Below, in pieces: positions 37,501 through 48,551 of a stretch of 64,000 nt of DNA. Source of the DNA: Candidatus Zixiibacteriota bacterium. Lineage in GTDB: Bacteria > Zixibacteria > MSB-5A5 > WJJR01. A program made the translations under genes and the position numbers. The notes below the pieces were generated by a model. It was not told the DNA's origin. It searched no databases and saw nothing but the letters and a program-made list of their open reading frames with translations. The first letter of the stretch is position 1. Every line of letters begins with the position of its first letter. The stretch is taken from positions 1 through 64,000 of the forward strand of contig JBFMGX010000003.1 of assembly GCA_040752595.1 (NCBI GenBank), in the 5' to 3' direction.

Positions 37501-40285
37501 TTTCGTCGCCGGACGGTGTGTAGCACCATTGCCCACCCGACAATGTCCCCGGTCCGCTGGTGATGGCACATCCGGTCAGGTTGCCGTTGGGGTCGGTGGC
37601 CGAGACCGGGAGACAAACCTGTGTCGGCGTGCACTGGAAGAACGCGGTATCGTTGGGGATGTTGCAGACCGGCGCGTCGTTGATGTCGAAGGTGACATGG
37701 AACGTCTTCTCGCAGTAGGCGCCGCAGGCGTCGGTGCAGCGAATCGTCACCGTTACGGTCTGGTCGCCGGTCGGCGTATAGCACCAGTTGCCGCCGGAGA
37801 GGGTCCCCGGTCCGCTGGTGATGGCGCAGACGGGGTTATTGCCGGTCGCCGAGACCGGCAGACACACTTGTGTCGGCGTACACTGGAAGATGGTAGTGTC
37901 GTTCGGAATGTTGCAGACCGGCGTGGCGTTGAAGGTGAACGTGACATTGAAACTGTCTTCGCAGTACAGTCCGCATGAGTCGGTGCAGCGGATCGTCACG
38001 CCGACGGTCTCGCTGCCCGACGGGGTATAGCACCACTGGCCACCGGACAGTGTGCCCGGCCCGGCGGTCTTGGTACATCCCTCCAGGTTGTTGTCCTGGT
38101 CTGTTCCCGAAACCGGAAGACAGACACTGGTCGGATTGCACAGGAAGATCGTCGTATCGTTCGGCACGCTACACACGGGCGCATGGTTGGGACAGATCGG
38201 GAAGGCGTGATGCCCGGTCGGCGCGTTCGCCGGGCTGGCCACGGTCACCGAACCATCCGAGGCGGTGAAGTAGTACTGAATGCTGTCGCCGCCGCAGACC
38301 AGTTGGCTTCCCGGCACCGAGGCGCAGAAGGTGCTGTCGGTGCGCGTGGTCGGCACCGACGTGTACGGCGACGAGCCGGAGTTGCGATAGAACAGATTCA
38401 CCGTCAACTGGTTCAGCGGCGTGTCCTCGTCGGTGACGTAGGCGCAGAGCTGGACCGTGGTGCCCCAGCGCTGGCAGGTGTTGTCGAGCGCGATCGTCGC
38501 CGGGGTGCGCACGATCACCGGCGGGGCCTTCTCGCAATAGTTGGCGGTGTCGCAATCGACGCACTGTCCGCTGCCCAGATGGTGGCAGATGATGACGTCA
38601 TGGCAGTCGCCGTTTTGGATCGTGTCGGGGCTGTCGTAGCAGATCAAATAGCGGCTGCAGAGCCGCGTCTTGATCTGCGTGTAAATCGCATCAAGTTGCG
38701 CGCCGGTCGGAGCATTGTAGTAGGCGCCGCCGGTGGCATACGAGAGCTTCTGCACGTATTGGGGATCGAAACTGCCACCCAATGTTATGCCATAAAGCGG
38801 AATCCCCGCCCCCAAGGCGAGGTTGACAATCAACGCCGAATCATCGGCAAAGCCGTCCCCCAAGCCATCGGGGGAGCTCCCACCGCCGCAGTTCTGGCTG
38901 TTGTTCTCCATCCCATCGGTCAAGTGGATGACCGCCTTGCTGCCCAGCTCGGGCACGGTGAGGCCGACACCGGCCCAGACGCCATCGAAGTACGCCGTGT
39001 ATCCGCCCGTGCTGAGACCGTTGATCGCGGCCAACAGCAGCGTGGTGTCCCCGGTGAAATTCTGCACGACGGTGTAGCAAGTGGAGAACTTGACAATCGC
39101 GGCGCGGTCGTAGATGTCCATGTTGCGCACGAATTGTGCCGCGGCGTTCTTGGCCGCCGTCATTTTCCCGCCATTGGCCATGCTGCCGGAGACATCGATC
39201 ACCAGGCAAGTGGCAGTGCGACAGGAATCGAGCGTCAGTTGCTGGACCGTGAACCCGTTGATCTGGTTGTTGTCCTGATACACGCAGAAGCTGTCGGCCG
39301 TCAGGCCGCCGACGGGATATCCGAACTGATCGAGCGCTTCGACATAGGTGCAGATGTGCGGGAACTGGCTTGGGTCGAGCTGCGAGATATTCAGCGAATC
39401 GAAGGCGCTGGCGGCCTCCTCCGGTACGAGGGAGGCGGCGAACAGCACATGCCGATTGGGGCTCGGCGAATGCGTGGCGCTGGGAACCGATGTGCCGGTG
39501 GCCGGTTCGGAATGGTCGGCCGCCGACATGTTGCTGGAACTGCCCGACTGATCGAAACCTTCGCTGTATCCGTTGTTCCAAGTGTATGAACCGGTCTTGC
39601 CGCAGAAGACGTCGGCGACCGCCATGCCGCCAGCAAAGACGTTCAGCGTCGCGGTGATCGGATTCGGGGAACTGGAGTTGACGGAGGTGCCGGCCGAATG
39701 GCCGATCGGTGTCGTCTGATTGACATTGGCGTAGGTCGACGCGCCGTACTTCGGCGACGCCGGCGCCGAGCCGCCCCAGGTCACAGTAAACGTGTTCGTG
39801 CCCGCGGCGGTGATTCCCGCCTCTTTGAGATACCACAACTCGGTGCGGACAATCGACGAGGTTCCGGCGGCCACGCCGCCGATGCGTGTCAGGGACTGAC
39901 CGCCGTAACTGACGGCGTTGACGCCAACGTCACTTCCGTTCTCGTATCCGACCGCGAAGATCAGAAGCCGACTGCTGCCGACACCCGCGGTGTGCGTCAG
40001 GCCGGTCGTCCAACTCCCCAACCGCACGACATTGGCGGCGATCGACGCCGGCGACGGCGAGAGCGCCGAGGCCTTGAGGGCCTCAGCGGTCAGACTGTCC
40101 TCGACGAAATAGGGGTCGTCGTCGGTGCCGAGATTGATGCGCCCGGGTCCCGCCGTCCACGCCGCCGGAGGCGCGAGAACGTTGATGACGAGCAGCAGAG
40201 GGAGAACCGTGGACAGTGCACGAAGGCAACATGCGCGACGGGACAGACCACGCCCCCGCGCGAGGAAGATGAACAGCGTTTTCAT
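31541..40285 (-). CDS. Giant secreted protein: vWA, Cys-rich repeats, cohesin-like, dockerin, sorting domain
   Basis: 2914 residues. ATG at 40285; signal peptide to about residue 45 (TVLPLLLVINVLAPPAAW). Then a beta domain, a von Willebrand A domain near 355-540 with MIDAS DVSGS, and from about 700 some 15 repeats of 80-85 residues (C.IPNDT..FQC.PTQVCLP, GPGTLSGG.WCYTP, TVTIRCTDACG.YCEKTF, VTFDIND). Interspersed are three PTIALG..-type domains and two HYR-like domains (CPGNLAVQC, CPRDTTIQCGD). Near 2425-2605 is a cohesin-like domain (VSIPVNFDSLFTDIGGFDLL, ICYDPSVLVFLGA), near 2615-2690 a dockerin-like pair (GDMNLNGIANEVGDA, SDVNDDGIVLTVADLIYMI), and the last 85 residues are a FlgD/T9SS-like sorting domain (LQQNYPNPFNAG ... 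KKMMLVK). Probably a disulfide-rich surface adhesin or scaffold. Confidence 0.93.
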   Translation of the reverse strand: MKTLFIFLARGRGLSRRACCLRALSTVLPLLLVINVLAPPAAWTAGPGRINLGTDDDPYFVEDSLTAEALKASALSPSPASIAANVVRLGSWTTGLTHTAGVGSSRLLIFAVGYENGSDVGVNAVSYGGQSLTRIGGVAAGTSSIVRTELWYLKEAGITAAGTNTFTVTWGGSAPASPKYGASTYANVNQTTPIGHSAGTSVNSSSPNPITATLNVFAGGMAVADVFCGKTGSYTWNNGYSEGFDQSGSSSNMSAADHSEPATGTSVPSATHSPSPNRHVLFAASLVPEEAASAFDSLNISQLDPSQFPHICTYVEALDQFGYPVGGLTADSFCVYQDNNQINGFTVQQLTLDSCRTATCLVIDVSGSMANGGKMTAAKNAAAQFVRNMDIYDRAAIVKFSTCYTVVQNFTGDTTLLLAAINGLSTGGYTAYFDGVWAGVGLTVPELGSKAVIHLTDGMENNSQNCGGGSSPDGLGDGFADDSALIVNLALGAGIPLYGITLGGSFDPQYVQKLSYATGGAYYNAPTGAQLDAIYTQIKTRLCSRYLICYDSPDTIQNGDCHDVIICHHLGSGQCVDCDTANYCEKAPPVIVRTPATIALDNTCQRWGTTVQLCAYVTDEDTPLNQLTVNLFYRNSGSSPYTSVPTTRTDSTFCASVPGSQLVCGGDSIQYYFTASDGSVTVASPANAPTGHHAFPICPNHAPVCSVPNDTTIFLCNPTSVCLPVSGTDQDNNLEGCTKTAGPGTLSGGQWCYTPSGSETVGVTIRCTDSCGLYCEDSFNVTFTFNATPVCNIPNDTTIFQCTPTQVCLPVSATGNNPVCAITSGPGTLSGGNWCYTPTGDQTVTVTIRCTDACGAYCEKTFHVTFDINDAPVCNIPNDTAFFQCTPTQVCLPVSATDPNGNLTGCAITSGPGTLSGGQWCYTPSGDETVTVTIRCTDACSLYCEKTFHVTFDINDAPVCNIPNDTAFFQCTPTQVCLPVSASDPNGNLTGCAITSGPGTLSGGNWCYTPSGDETVTVTIRCTDACGLYCEKTFHVTFDINDAPVCNIPNDTSFFQCTPTQVCLPVSATDPNGNLTGCAITSGPGILSGGNWCYTPSGDETVTVTIRCTDACSLYCEKTFHVTFNINDAPVCNIPNDTSFFQCTPTQVCLPFSATDPNGNLIGCAITSGPGTLSGGNWCYTPSGDETVTVIIRCTDACGAYCEKTFHVTFDINDAPVCNIPNDTSFFQCTPTQVCLPVSATGNNPVCAITSGPGTLSGGNWCYTPTGDQTVTVTIRCTDACGAYCEKTFHVTFDINDAPVCNIPNDTAFFQCTPTQVCLPVSATDVNGNLTGCTITGGPGILSGGNWCYTPTGDETVTVTVRCTDACGLYCEKTFHVTFDINDPPTIALGDDISLPQTIPQNPVCITYIPNDVNGMAGLIESLVSGPAGTTIDTALNQICFTPPGTGTYTIVAQVVDPCGAGDRDTVMVTIYQTAPPNCFIPNDTTVVQCTAAQLCLPVYATSQHPPVTCVIENGPGTLSGGQWCYTPSGDETVTVDIRCTDTLGVSCPGSFTVVFDINDPPVCSVPNDTTIFQCAPTQVCLPVSATDPNGNLTGCAITNGPGTLSGGNWCYTPSGDETVTVTVRCTDACGSYCEKTFHVTFDINAAPVCTVPNDTTIFQCSPTPVCLPVSATDADGNLTGCTIVSGPGQLNGNWCYTPTGDETVTVTVRCSDACGAFCEKTFNVTFVINDPPVCNVPNDTTIFQCAPAQVCLPVSATDPDGNLTGCVMTGGPGILSGGNWCYTPSGAGTVTVTIRCTDACNAYCEGTFHVTFVIGQPPQITCPGNLAVQCIAEVPPCNPSDATVTGGTGTVTVTCSSTNNGAAGCPGSPLVYTYTYTATDSCGATAQCQRTITVIDDTPPHVVGTCPRDTTIQCGDPIPPPATVTVADNCDPNVTTTFLEQPNLNGCGGNTGTITRRWVSYDVCGNTSVCIQVITIVDTQSPVCNLPTEPVNFSLCENTDISVPVSGTDNCDASVMCWNTSSYGTVVNGSWVYRAWRTESFTVTIRCADECGNTCQSSFNVNIQMNDPPTIAFGSDQSVFQCAPEQICATYTVSDPNGMSGLIEALVSGPAGATIDTAANKVCFTPSGTGAYTIIARITDTCGAADQDMIVYQVTINTPPTISLGNDTTVSQCAPASICKSYTVVDPNNGPLFEFLVAGPPGATINTDANLVCFTPAGSGVYTIIVKVTDSCAASDYDTVNVTVALNTPPTCLVPNDTTVFQCSPTQLCLPVGGSDPEGGPVTCQKINGPGQLAGGMWCYTPTTEQTVTVTVRCTDTCGASCEKSFNVTFDVNSPPVCNVPGDMTIRQNCVPQEVQLPVGGSDVDGNFTGCQIVSGPGMLSNGKWIYTPAGDGQVCVTIRCSDACGASCEKSFCVTFLIDEDNCGCRIIVSLGDNDGTIQTLNGQRVSIPVNFDSLFTDIGGFDLLICYDPSVLVFLGADKGHVIDSLQWEYFTYRYGAQGNCTGGCPSGYLRLVGIANLDNGVTPPEGAYHPIGAIATLTFDVSSDRNLINQCVPINFCWFDCTDNVISSRSGDTTFVESHMAIDTCLSNAKENPVPAICFIGGWICIIEPPDDRGDMNLNGIANEVGDAVLFTNYFIYGDGVWSDVCDDDDPPNCYKDVQILASDVNDDGIVLTVADLIYMIRIITGDAQPYPPGGHPKAATGTVADVRYSIENGMLRVTTNSPVEIGGAHLVFHYSDLDLGTPTLSGAAAAMAMKSNSTADELRIIAYPWERGVHLSAGTHELLSIPVTGGGRIDLTTAELSDASGAVLPVRMAARFVPTEFALQQNYPNPFNAGTVITFDLKDEADWTLAIYNVLGQQVREFNGHEPAGRVAVTWDGTDRSGHAAASGIYFYRLHAASFTATKKMMLVK
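36150..38180. repeat. Near-identical tandem coding repeats of about 255 bp
   Basis: Within the giant gene, eight consecutive units of about 255 bp (246 where the unit reads SATGNNPVC) are very similar at the DNA level, including silent positions. Phrases such as TTCTCGCAATAG and GTAGCACCAGTTGCCGCCGG recur at a constant phase. Units further toward 33030 are more diverged. Confidence 0.9.
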
Positions 40286-41109
40286 GTAAAAGGCCTTTCT
40301 CACTCGCTCATACTACATGTCCATACCACGGTTGACAGTGAAACGGAGACAAACAGCGTTCGTGTCTGCCCCCCTGTCTGAGCGCGGCTTGCGTTCCTCA
40401 AGCGTCGTCACGCAACGCCTCAGCCCAGTCTTGTGTCTGACAAACTGCCGTACAAGAAGAACAAGTGATATGACTTGGGATCAGCGCGGATACGCCGCTG
40501 ACGGCAGCCGCAACGGATCCTCTACGTGCAAATGAATAAGACCCTTGACCAAAGTCAAGTGATTTCCCGGTTAAGGCTCTGTACGGGACAGGATTCCCCC
40601 ATCGCGATGCCTCGCGGGGGGGAGAATCAACGCTATTCTGGTCGTGCTGAGGGTCGGTATTGGGATCCATGCCGAGCATTTCGTCATGGAGACTCGGGCA
40701 CCGAATCGCCGGAGGTTCAAAGAGCTACGATGAGGTTGGCGCTGTGGCGCGAGCCCGAGCGACGGATGAACGCCATGACCTGTCACAATGTCAAGAGCCA
40801 TAACGAGTTTTCAAGACCGGATTCGCAGACGACCTGGTCGCGAACGGAGGAGTGACCGTCTCCCGGCGTGATCGGGGGCAATTGTGGTTCTGATGATGAA
40901 TTGCAAAGTCAAATCAGGATTCTGAGGGCGTGTCACTGCTGTCAACCACCTGACCGATGACGTCTGGGCCGTGGGATACCGCAGGGGTAGTCAATTAAGA
41001 CATTGCAGTACAATAAATTATACAATTATCCCAAGAATCAACAAACAACCTTCTGCGCTCCTCGTATTTCTGCTTGAGATTATTACAGTATTCGCTTAAC
41101 TAATGAAGT
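40286..41109. other. Divergent intergenic region, AT-rich near the ArsR gene
   Basis: 824 bases between the giant gene and the ArsR-rhodanese gene, with no supported gene; short frames here lack leaders and family features. From about 40990 composition turns sharply AT-rich compared with the rest of the window, as expected of a promoter and operator zone for the regulator. Confidence 0.6.
41013..41029. promoter_or_regulatory. Possible ArsR-type operator
   Basis: An imperfect inverted repeat ATAAATTATACAATTAT sits about 80 bases before the ArsR start in the only strongly AT-rich patch of the window. ArsR/SmtB repressors bind AT-rich imperfect palindromes overlapping their own promoters. This assignment rests on position and symmetry only. 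Confidence 0.35.
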
Positions 41110-41844
41110 ATGGCCGCCAACCGATCATCCACTCGGTACAAGACGGATCTTTACCGTCAATTCGCCCGCGTCGGCCAGGCGGTCGCCAATCCCCGCCGCT
41201 TGGAGATTCTCGATCTGCTGTCACAAGGTGAACGGACAGTCGAACTCCTTGCCGGAGAGATCGGGACGACAGTCTCCAATGTCTCCCAGCATCTGCACGC
41301 CTTGCGCGAAGCCGGTCTGGTGGAGTCCCGCAAGGAGGGGCTGTATGTCCATTACTCCATTGCGGGCGAGCAGGTGGCGGCCTTTTGGCGCGCGTTGCGC
41401 GCGTTGGCCATCGATGTCTCGGCCGAGGCGCGCGAGTTAGTCCGTTCTTTCATTGACGAACGTGACACGTTCGAATCGGTGGAGCACGATGAGTTGGTGA
41501 AGCGGGTCGAGTCGGGAGACGCCGTCGTCATCGACGTACGTCCCTTGTGGGAATACGAGGCCGGTCATATTTCCGGGGCGCTGTCGATTCCTCTGGGAGA
41601 ATTGCCCCAGCGTCTCGGTGAGGTTCCGAGCGATCGTGAGGTGGTCGCCTACTGTCGCGGCCCCTATTGTCTTCTCTCGGTGGAGGCGGTGGAGCTCTTG
41701 CGTCGTCACGGCATTCGGGCGCGCCGTCTGATTGACGGACTCCCGGAATGGCGGGCGGCGGGACGGCCCACGGACCGAACGGAGGACGGACCGCAAGTCG
41801 CAGAGGGGGAATCGGCCCGCCCGTCAGGAGCGCAGGGCTTCTGA
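41110..41844 (+). CDS. ArsR-family regulator fused to a rhodanese domain
   Basis: 244 residues. Residues 15-100 form a winged helix (VANPRRLEILDLLSQGERTV, VSNVSQHLHALREAGLVESR, YVHYSIAG). Residues 125-215 are a rhodanese domain (VIDVRPLWEYEAGHISGALS, active loop CRGPYC near 183). There are no other cysteines, so the classic metal-binding ELCVCD motif is absent and sensing may go through the rhodanese Cys (persulfide or redox). The final residues, RPSGAQGF, are encoded by an intergenic repeat. The efflux pair starts 174 bases downstream and is the likely target. The leader before the ATG is weak. Confidence 0.92.
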   Translation: MAANRSSTRYKTDLYRQFARVGQAVANPRRLEILDLLSQGERTVELLAGEIGTTVSNVSQHLHALREAGLVESRKEGLYVHYSIAGEQVAAFWRALRALAIDVSAEARELVRSFIDERDTFESVEHDELVKRVESGDAVVIDVRPLWEYEAGHISGALSIPLGELPQRLGEVPSDREVVAYCRGPYCLLSVEAVELLRRHGIRARRLIDGLPEWRAAGRPTDRTEDGPQVAEGESARPSGAQGF

Positions 41845-41960
41845 CCTACGGAGATCTGCGGCAGAGCGCAAGAGGCGATGGATGCCGGATGGAACATCGG
41901 TGTATCCGAGGCGGCAGCACCCCTCACCCCGCCCTCTCCCCTGTGGGGAGAGGGGAAGTG
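41823..41960. repeat. GTCAGGAG palindrome and CTCTCCCC hairpin repeats
   Basis: GTCAGGAGCGCAGGGCTTCTGAC (41824-41846) overlaps the end of the ArsR gene and supplies its last codons and stop. From 41920 CCCTCACCCCGCCCTCTCCC and GGGGAGAGGGG form the second repeat type. Confidence 0.75.
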
Positions 41961-42018
41961 ACTTGTAGTTGACCTGATCGAATTGGTGGATGCAGTTGGT
42001 TAAGGATGGAGTTTCACA

Positions 42019-43061
42019 ATGATGAGAGAAATCTACTCACTTCGGTTCTTCCTCCCATTCTTCGTGTCCGCCGTGTTGCTGGGCGGAGGATGCCGGCACT
42101 CGACGCCCTCGGCCGGAGGAGGACAGGACCATCCCGCGCGCAAGGTTATGGTGTCCGTGGTTGGTCGATCACCGCGAACGCAGCATGTGGAGCAGGCGGG
42201 AACGGTCGCGGCGCGTCATCGCGCCGACATCGAAACCAAGGTACAGGCGCGCGTGGAGCGAATCGGCGTCGCCATCGGCACGCGGGTCCAGCGCGGCGAA
42301 CTGTTGGCCGAATTGGACACGCGCGAGATTCGGGCCCGGTTGACGCAGGCACAGGCGCTGCGGGAGCAGGCGGCGCAAGATTTCGCGCGCTACGAGACTC
42401 TACTGGCCGGTGGTGCCGTCACCCGGCAGGAGTATGACGGCGTCAAGGCGCGCCAGGAGGTCGCGGAGGCCTCTTGGGCGGAGGCCGAGGCGATGTTGAG
42501 TTATGCGCAGATCACGGCTCCGTTCTCCGGCACCATCATAGACCGCGCGGTCAATGTCGGCGACCTGGCCGTGCCCGGTCGCCCGCTCTTCACCCTGGAA
42601 GATGGGGCGTCGCTGCAGTTTGTCGCCGCCGTGCCGGAGGCATATCGCGGACGCGTCAATCTCGGCGAATCGCTTCGCGTCTCCGTGCCCGTCGCCGCCG
42701 TCGAGTACTCGGCGGTTGTCGACGAGTTGTCGCCGAGTGCCGATCCCGGCAGCCGGACGTTCGTGGTCAAGCTGGCGCTTCCCGATCCGTCCGGTCTGCG
42801 GGCCGGACAGTACGGGCATCTGCTCCTCCCCACGGGCGAGGAAGCGGTGGCGTCGATCCCGCTGTCGGCGCTCGTGCGTCGCGGGCAATTGGAACTCGTG
42901 TACGTGGCGAGCGACGAACATCGGGCCGGACTACGATTTGTTCGCACCGGTCGGCGATCGACGGATCAGATCGAAGTGCTCGCCGGATTGCGGGACGGGG
43001 AACGCGTGATCGTGAACCCCCCCGCCGGTCTGTCCGACGGCGACGCGATTGAGGAGCCATC

Positions 43062-43065
<4 letters not shown>
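42019..43065 (+). CDS. RND efflux periplasmic adaptor (membrane fusion protein)
   Basis: 348 residues. The N-terminal [16 protein letters not shown] looks like a lipoprotein signal (lipobox-like LGGGC), so it is probably anchored to the inner membrane on its periplasmic side. HlyD-type order: barrel-sandwich half-motif [20 protein letters not shown] near residue 70, a short coiled-coil hairpin (about 95-165, [16 protein letters not shown]), second lipoyl half [16 protein letters not shown] near 165, then the beta-barrel. Its stop overlaps the start of the RND pump by 4 bases, so they are translationally coupled. An ATG at 42022 is also possible. Confidence 0.95.
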
Positions 43066-46370
<3,305 letters not shown>

Positions 46371-46387
46371 GCCCCTTGTCCGCGGAT

Positions 46388-46487
46388 GTCATCAGGTGCG
46401 CAGGGTACCTGATCTGCGAACTTGGTGGGCAGAGCCCACCCTTGATATCCGAACTCGTGCTTTGTAGGGTGGGCTCCGCCCACCGTT
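46388..46487. repeat. GGTGGGC-type paired hairpins
   Basis: CATCAGGTGCGCAGGGTACC (GTCAGGAG family, degenerate) is followed by GGTGGGCAGAGCCCACC and GTAGGGTGGGCTCCGCCCAC. The same pair design is at 48479-48544, and a single GGCGGGCTGAGCCCGCC stem at 4081. Confidence 0.8.
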
Positions 46488-46530
46488 TCTTGACTTGTAG
46501 ATGGATTCAGACACAAGGAGGAAACGCATC

Positions 46531-46731
46531 ATGTCACTGGAACACACCATTCGCGCCATCGCCGGGACATTCGTTCTCGCCAGCGTGGCGCTGGGCTGGT
46601 TTGTCAGCCCGTACTGGTTTCTGTTCACCGCCTTCGTCGGCGCCAATCTCCTGCAGTCGGCGTTCACGAAGTGGTGCCTGATGGAGGACATCCTCAGGAA
46701 GACGGTCTTTGCGCGCCGTCAGACGGCGTGA
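46531..46731 (+). CDS. DUF2892 family small inner-membrane protein
   Basis: 66 residues with two membrane segments (AIAGTFVLASVALGWFV and YWFLFTAFVGANLLQSAF) and the family-typical FTKWCLMEDILRK end carrying a conserved Cys. ATG at 46531 with a perfect AAGGAGG 9 nt upstream; the frame extends 10 codons further without a leader. DUF2892 is the membrane part of YgaP-type rhodanese proteins, so finding it after an ArsR-rhodanese regulator and RND pump suggests a shared sulfur or thiol-toxicant theme. Confidence 0.92.
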   Translation: MSLEHTIRAIAGTFVLASVALGWFVSPYWFLFTAFVGANLLQSAFTKWCLMEDILRKTVFARRQTA

Positions 46732-46816
46732 GGGCGATTGACGGTCGCAAGCTCGGTTCGGCGGCGGGGCGAGTCGCTCCCGTGGCTGTGCGTGCCGAAC
46801 AAAGGGGTGGGCGGGT

Positions 46817-46884
46817 GTGCCACGGGTCTTCAGACCCGTGAATCTCGTTGGCAACAGGTAACACAGGTCTGAAGACCTGTGGCA
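46817..46884. repeat. GTGCCACGGGTCT-type paired hairpins
   Basis: CACGGGTCTTCAGACCCGTG and ACAGGTCTGAAGACCTGT lie in tandem, and the outermost GTGCCAC/GTGGCAC pair across the whole unit. A two-hairpin plan like the other families, but no second copy in the window. Confidence 0.75.
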
Positions 46885-46908
46885 CATCGGTTCCTGGCGG
46901 CGGATCAG

Positions 46909-46993
46909 CGGAGGGGCGGGGACTCGAACCCCGATGGGCTTTTGGCCCGGCGGTTTTCAAGACCGCTGCCTTACCAGTTAGGTCTACCCCTCC
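46909..46993 (-). tRNA. tRNA-Ser (UGA)
   Basis: Acceptor GGAGGGG pairs with CCCCTCC. The anticodon stem GCGGT/ACCGC closes a CTTGAAA loop giving UGA. The long variable arm (CGGGCCAAAAGCCC) is the class II arm expected for serine, and the T-loop reads GGTTCGAGTCC. CCA is not encoded. 85 nt. Confidence 0.93.
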
Positions 46994-47035
46994 GTGAACA
47001 CGCCGGATGTCCGCCCGGCTGTCGTATCCGATGCC

Positions 47036-47064
47036 AAGATTGGACGCCGTCGCCCCCTTGTCAA
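47036..47064 (-). promoter_or_regulatory. Probable sigma-70 promoter of tRNA-Ser
   Basis: On the minus strand TTGACA (47064-47059), 17-nt spacer, AATCTT (47041-47036). The -35 is perfect and the -10 weak. Transcription would begin roughly 35 nt before the tRNA. Confidence 0.45.
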
Positions 47065-47176
47065 CCGGGGTGATGCGGTGTGTTCATGACCATGCCGGCG
47101 CAGCAAACTCCTTGCCTCTCGTGTTTCACAAGCACAGATTGGACGGACGCTTGGTCTACCATGCCCAGCAAGAGGA

Positions 47177-48460
47177 ATGCCTGTGCGTCGGCCATACGAT
47201 CTTCTCGCTGCAATTGCCCTCGCGGCGACCATCTTCGGAATTGCCAGACCCGTTCCGGCCGAGGACATACGTTGGGAGTTCAGTGCCCAAGTCCGTCCGC
47301 GGCTGGAGATTCGCGATGGCTATCGACGGCCGCTGATGAGGGATGAGGGCCCAGTGCTCCTTCTTTCGCAACGCACCCGGCTTGGGATCCGTTGCATAGT
47401 CAATCCCCAAGTGACCGCATTTGTTCAGTTCCAGGATGCCCGCACGTGGGGAGATGAAGGGAGTCAAGCGTGGGGAACTCGCTCGTCAGTAGCCCTCTTG
47501 GATACGTACCGCGCTTTCATTGAGTTGAGATGGAGACACTGGTCTCTCCGGTGCGGTAGGCAGGAGCTCACGTGCGAGGAAGAGCGCATCATGGGTAGCT
47601 CGGATTGGCTGCAGCAGGCCAGGGCTCATGATGCCATATGTCTGCAATGGCAGAGGGGACATTGGACGGGTCAGACCGCGTGGGCGCACAATGAGTCGGG
47701 CCAGCCGTTGACATCAGATTACAGCATCTACATTGAGAACGGCAATTGGGACTACAAGAGTCTGGCGATGTGGTGGATTTCACATCAGACAAGAAGATGG
47801 AAAGAGAGCTTCTTCCTCCTGTACGACCACGATTGGGAAATGCGGGACATGTTGGGATACACGTCGCGGTTCTCTTTCGGTCCGCGTTTTGAATCTGCGC
47901 TTGAGAGATTCGGGCTCCGGCTAGAAGCTCATTGGCAACTGGGGCGCCTGAAAAGGAGCACATGGTACTACCCGGGTCCTTCGATCGCCGATACCCTCGA
48001 TGTCAACGCCTTCATGGTTGCCTCATCTGTCACTTACGACTTGGGCGCAGTCAAGCTCGGGCTGTGGTACGACTATCTCTCGGGCAACCGTTCTGACTCC
48101 TCTGCCTACAGAGCATTCGATGCACCGTATCCGTCCAATCACGAGTTCTACGGCTGGGCCGACTATTTTGAGGACATCCCGAACGACACCAGGCAACGCG
48201 GCCTCCAGGATTTGGCACTCAAGATAACCATCAGAAACATCGGCCCGGTGTCCGGGCAATGCGATCTGCACTATTTCTGGTTTGCGCAGCCGGATGAGAA
48301 ACGCGACAAGGCGTTGGGGATGGAAATCGACATCGGAGCAACATTTCCGCTGATGAAGAGCGTCGCCTTGTCGGCCGGTTACGCGCATGTGGTGCCGACC
48401 GAGGCGCTCAAGCGTGAAGGGCGGCGAGACCGCGGGGAATTGGTTCTATTCGATGCTTGA
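47177..48460 (+). CDS. Outer-membrane porin of the alginate-export (AlgE-like) family
   Basis: 427 residues. Signal peptide MPVRRPYDLLAAIALAATIF with cleavage near PAE. The mature chain alternates short aromatic-rich strands typical of an outer-membrane barrel: WEFSAQVRPRLEIRDGY at the start, RTRLGIRCIVNPQVTAFVQF, the conserved RAFIELRWRHWSLRCGRQEL near residue 115, and AGYAHVVPTEAL near the end. The start ATG at 47177 has AGAGGA very close upstream. Its GC content and third-position bias look lower than those of its neighbours, which could mean acquisition from elsewhere. The transported substrate is unknown. Confidence 0.85.
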   Translation: MPVRRPYDLLAAIALAATIFGIARPVPAEDIRWEFSAQVRPRLEIRDGYRRPLMRDEGPVLLLSQRTRLGIRCIVNPQVTAFVQFQDARTWGDEGSQAWGTRSSVALLDTYRAFIELRWRHWSLRCGRQELTCEEERIMGSSDWLQQARAHDAICLQWQRGHWTGQTAWAHNESGQPLTSDYSIYIENGNWDYKSLAMWWISHQTRRWKESFFLLYDHDWEMRDMLGYTSRFSFGPRFESALERFGLRLEAHWQLGRLKRSTWYYPGPSIADTLDVNAFMVASSVTYDLGAVKLGLWYDYLSGNRSDSSAYRAFDAPYPSNHEFYGWADYFEDIPNDTRQRGLQDLALKITIRNIGPVSGQCDLHYFWFAQPDEKRDKALGMEIDIGATFPLMKSVALSAGYAHVVPTEALKREGRRDRGELVLFDA

Positions 48461-48478
48461 TTTCAATGTGGAGTGACT

Positions 48479-48544
48479 TGGTGGGCGGAGCCCACCCTAC
48501 GATATTGTCGAAGTTGTCCCTTGTAGGGTGGGCTCTGCCCACCA
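48479..48544. repeat. GGTGGGC-type paired hairpins
   Basis: GGTGGGCGGAGCCCACC, then a spacer ending CTTGTAGG, and GGTGGGCTCTGCCCACC. It ends 8 bases before the rlmI start codon. Same family as 46418-46487. Confidence 0.8.
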
Positions 48545-48551
48545 TGGCCCT

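Noticed and set aside
35564-37978. An 804-codon open frame on the plus strand opposite the giant gene
   Set aside because: It is the shadow of the repeated minus-strand coding sequence, with Arg/Asp/Gly-rich antisense composition, no leader and no family features.
36150-38180. Regularly spaced repeats that could be taken for a CRISPR-like array
   Set aside because: Units of about 255 bp are in-frame protein repeats within one long gene; no short repeat/spacer pattern or cas genes.
31541-40285. Cellulosome scaffold
   Set aside because: Only one cohesin-like domain, no cellulase or carbohydrate-binding modules in the window; a vWA/repeat surface protein is the safer reading.
40526-40855. A 109-codon frame in the gap before the ArsR gene
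   Set aside because: No ribosome-binding site, low-complexity charged composition and no recognisable domain.
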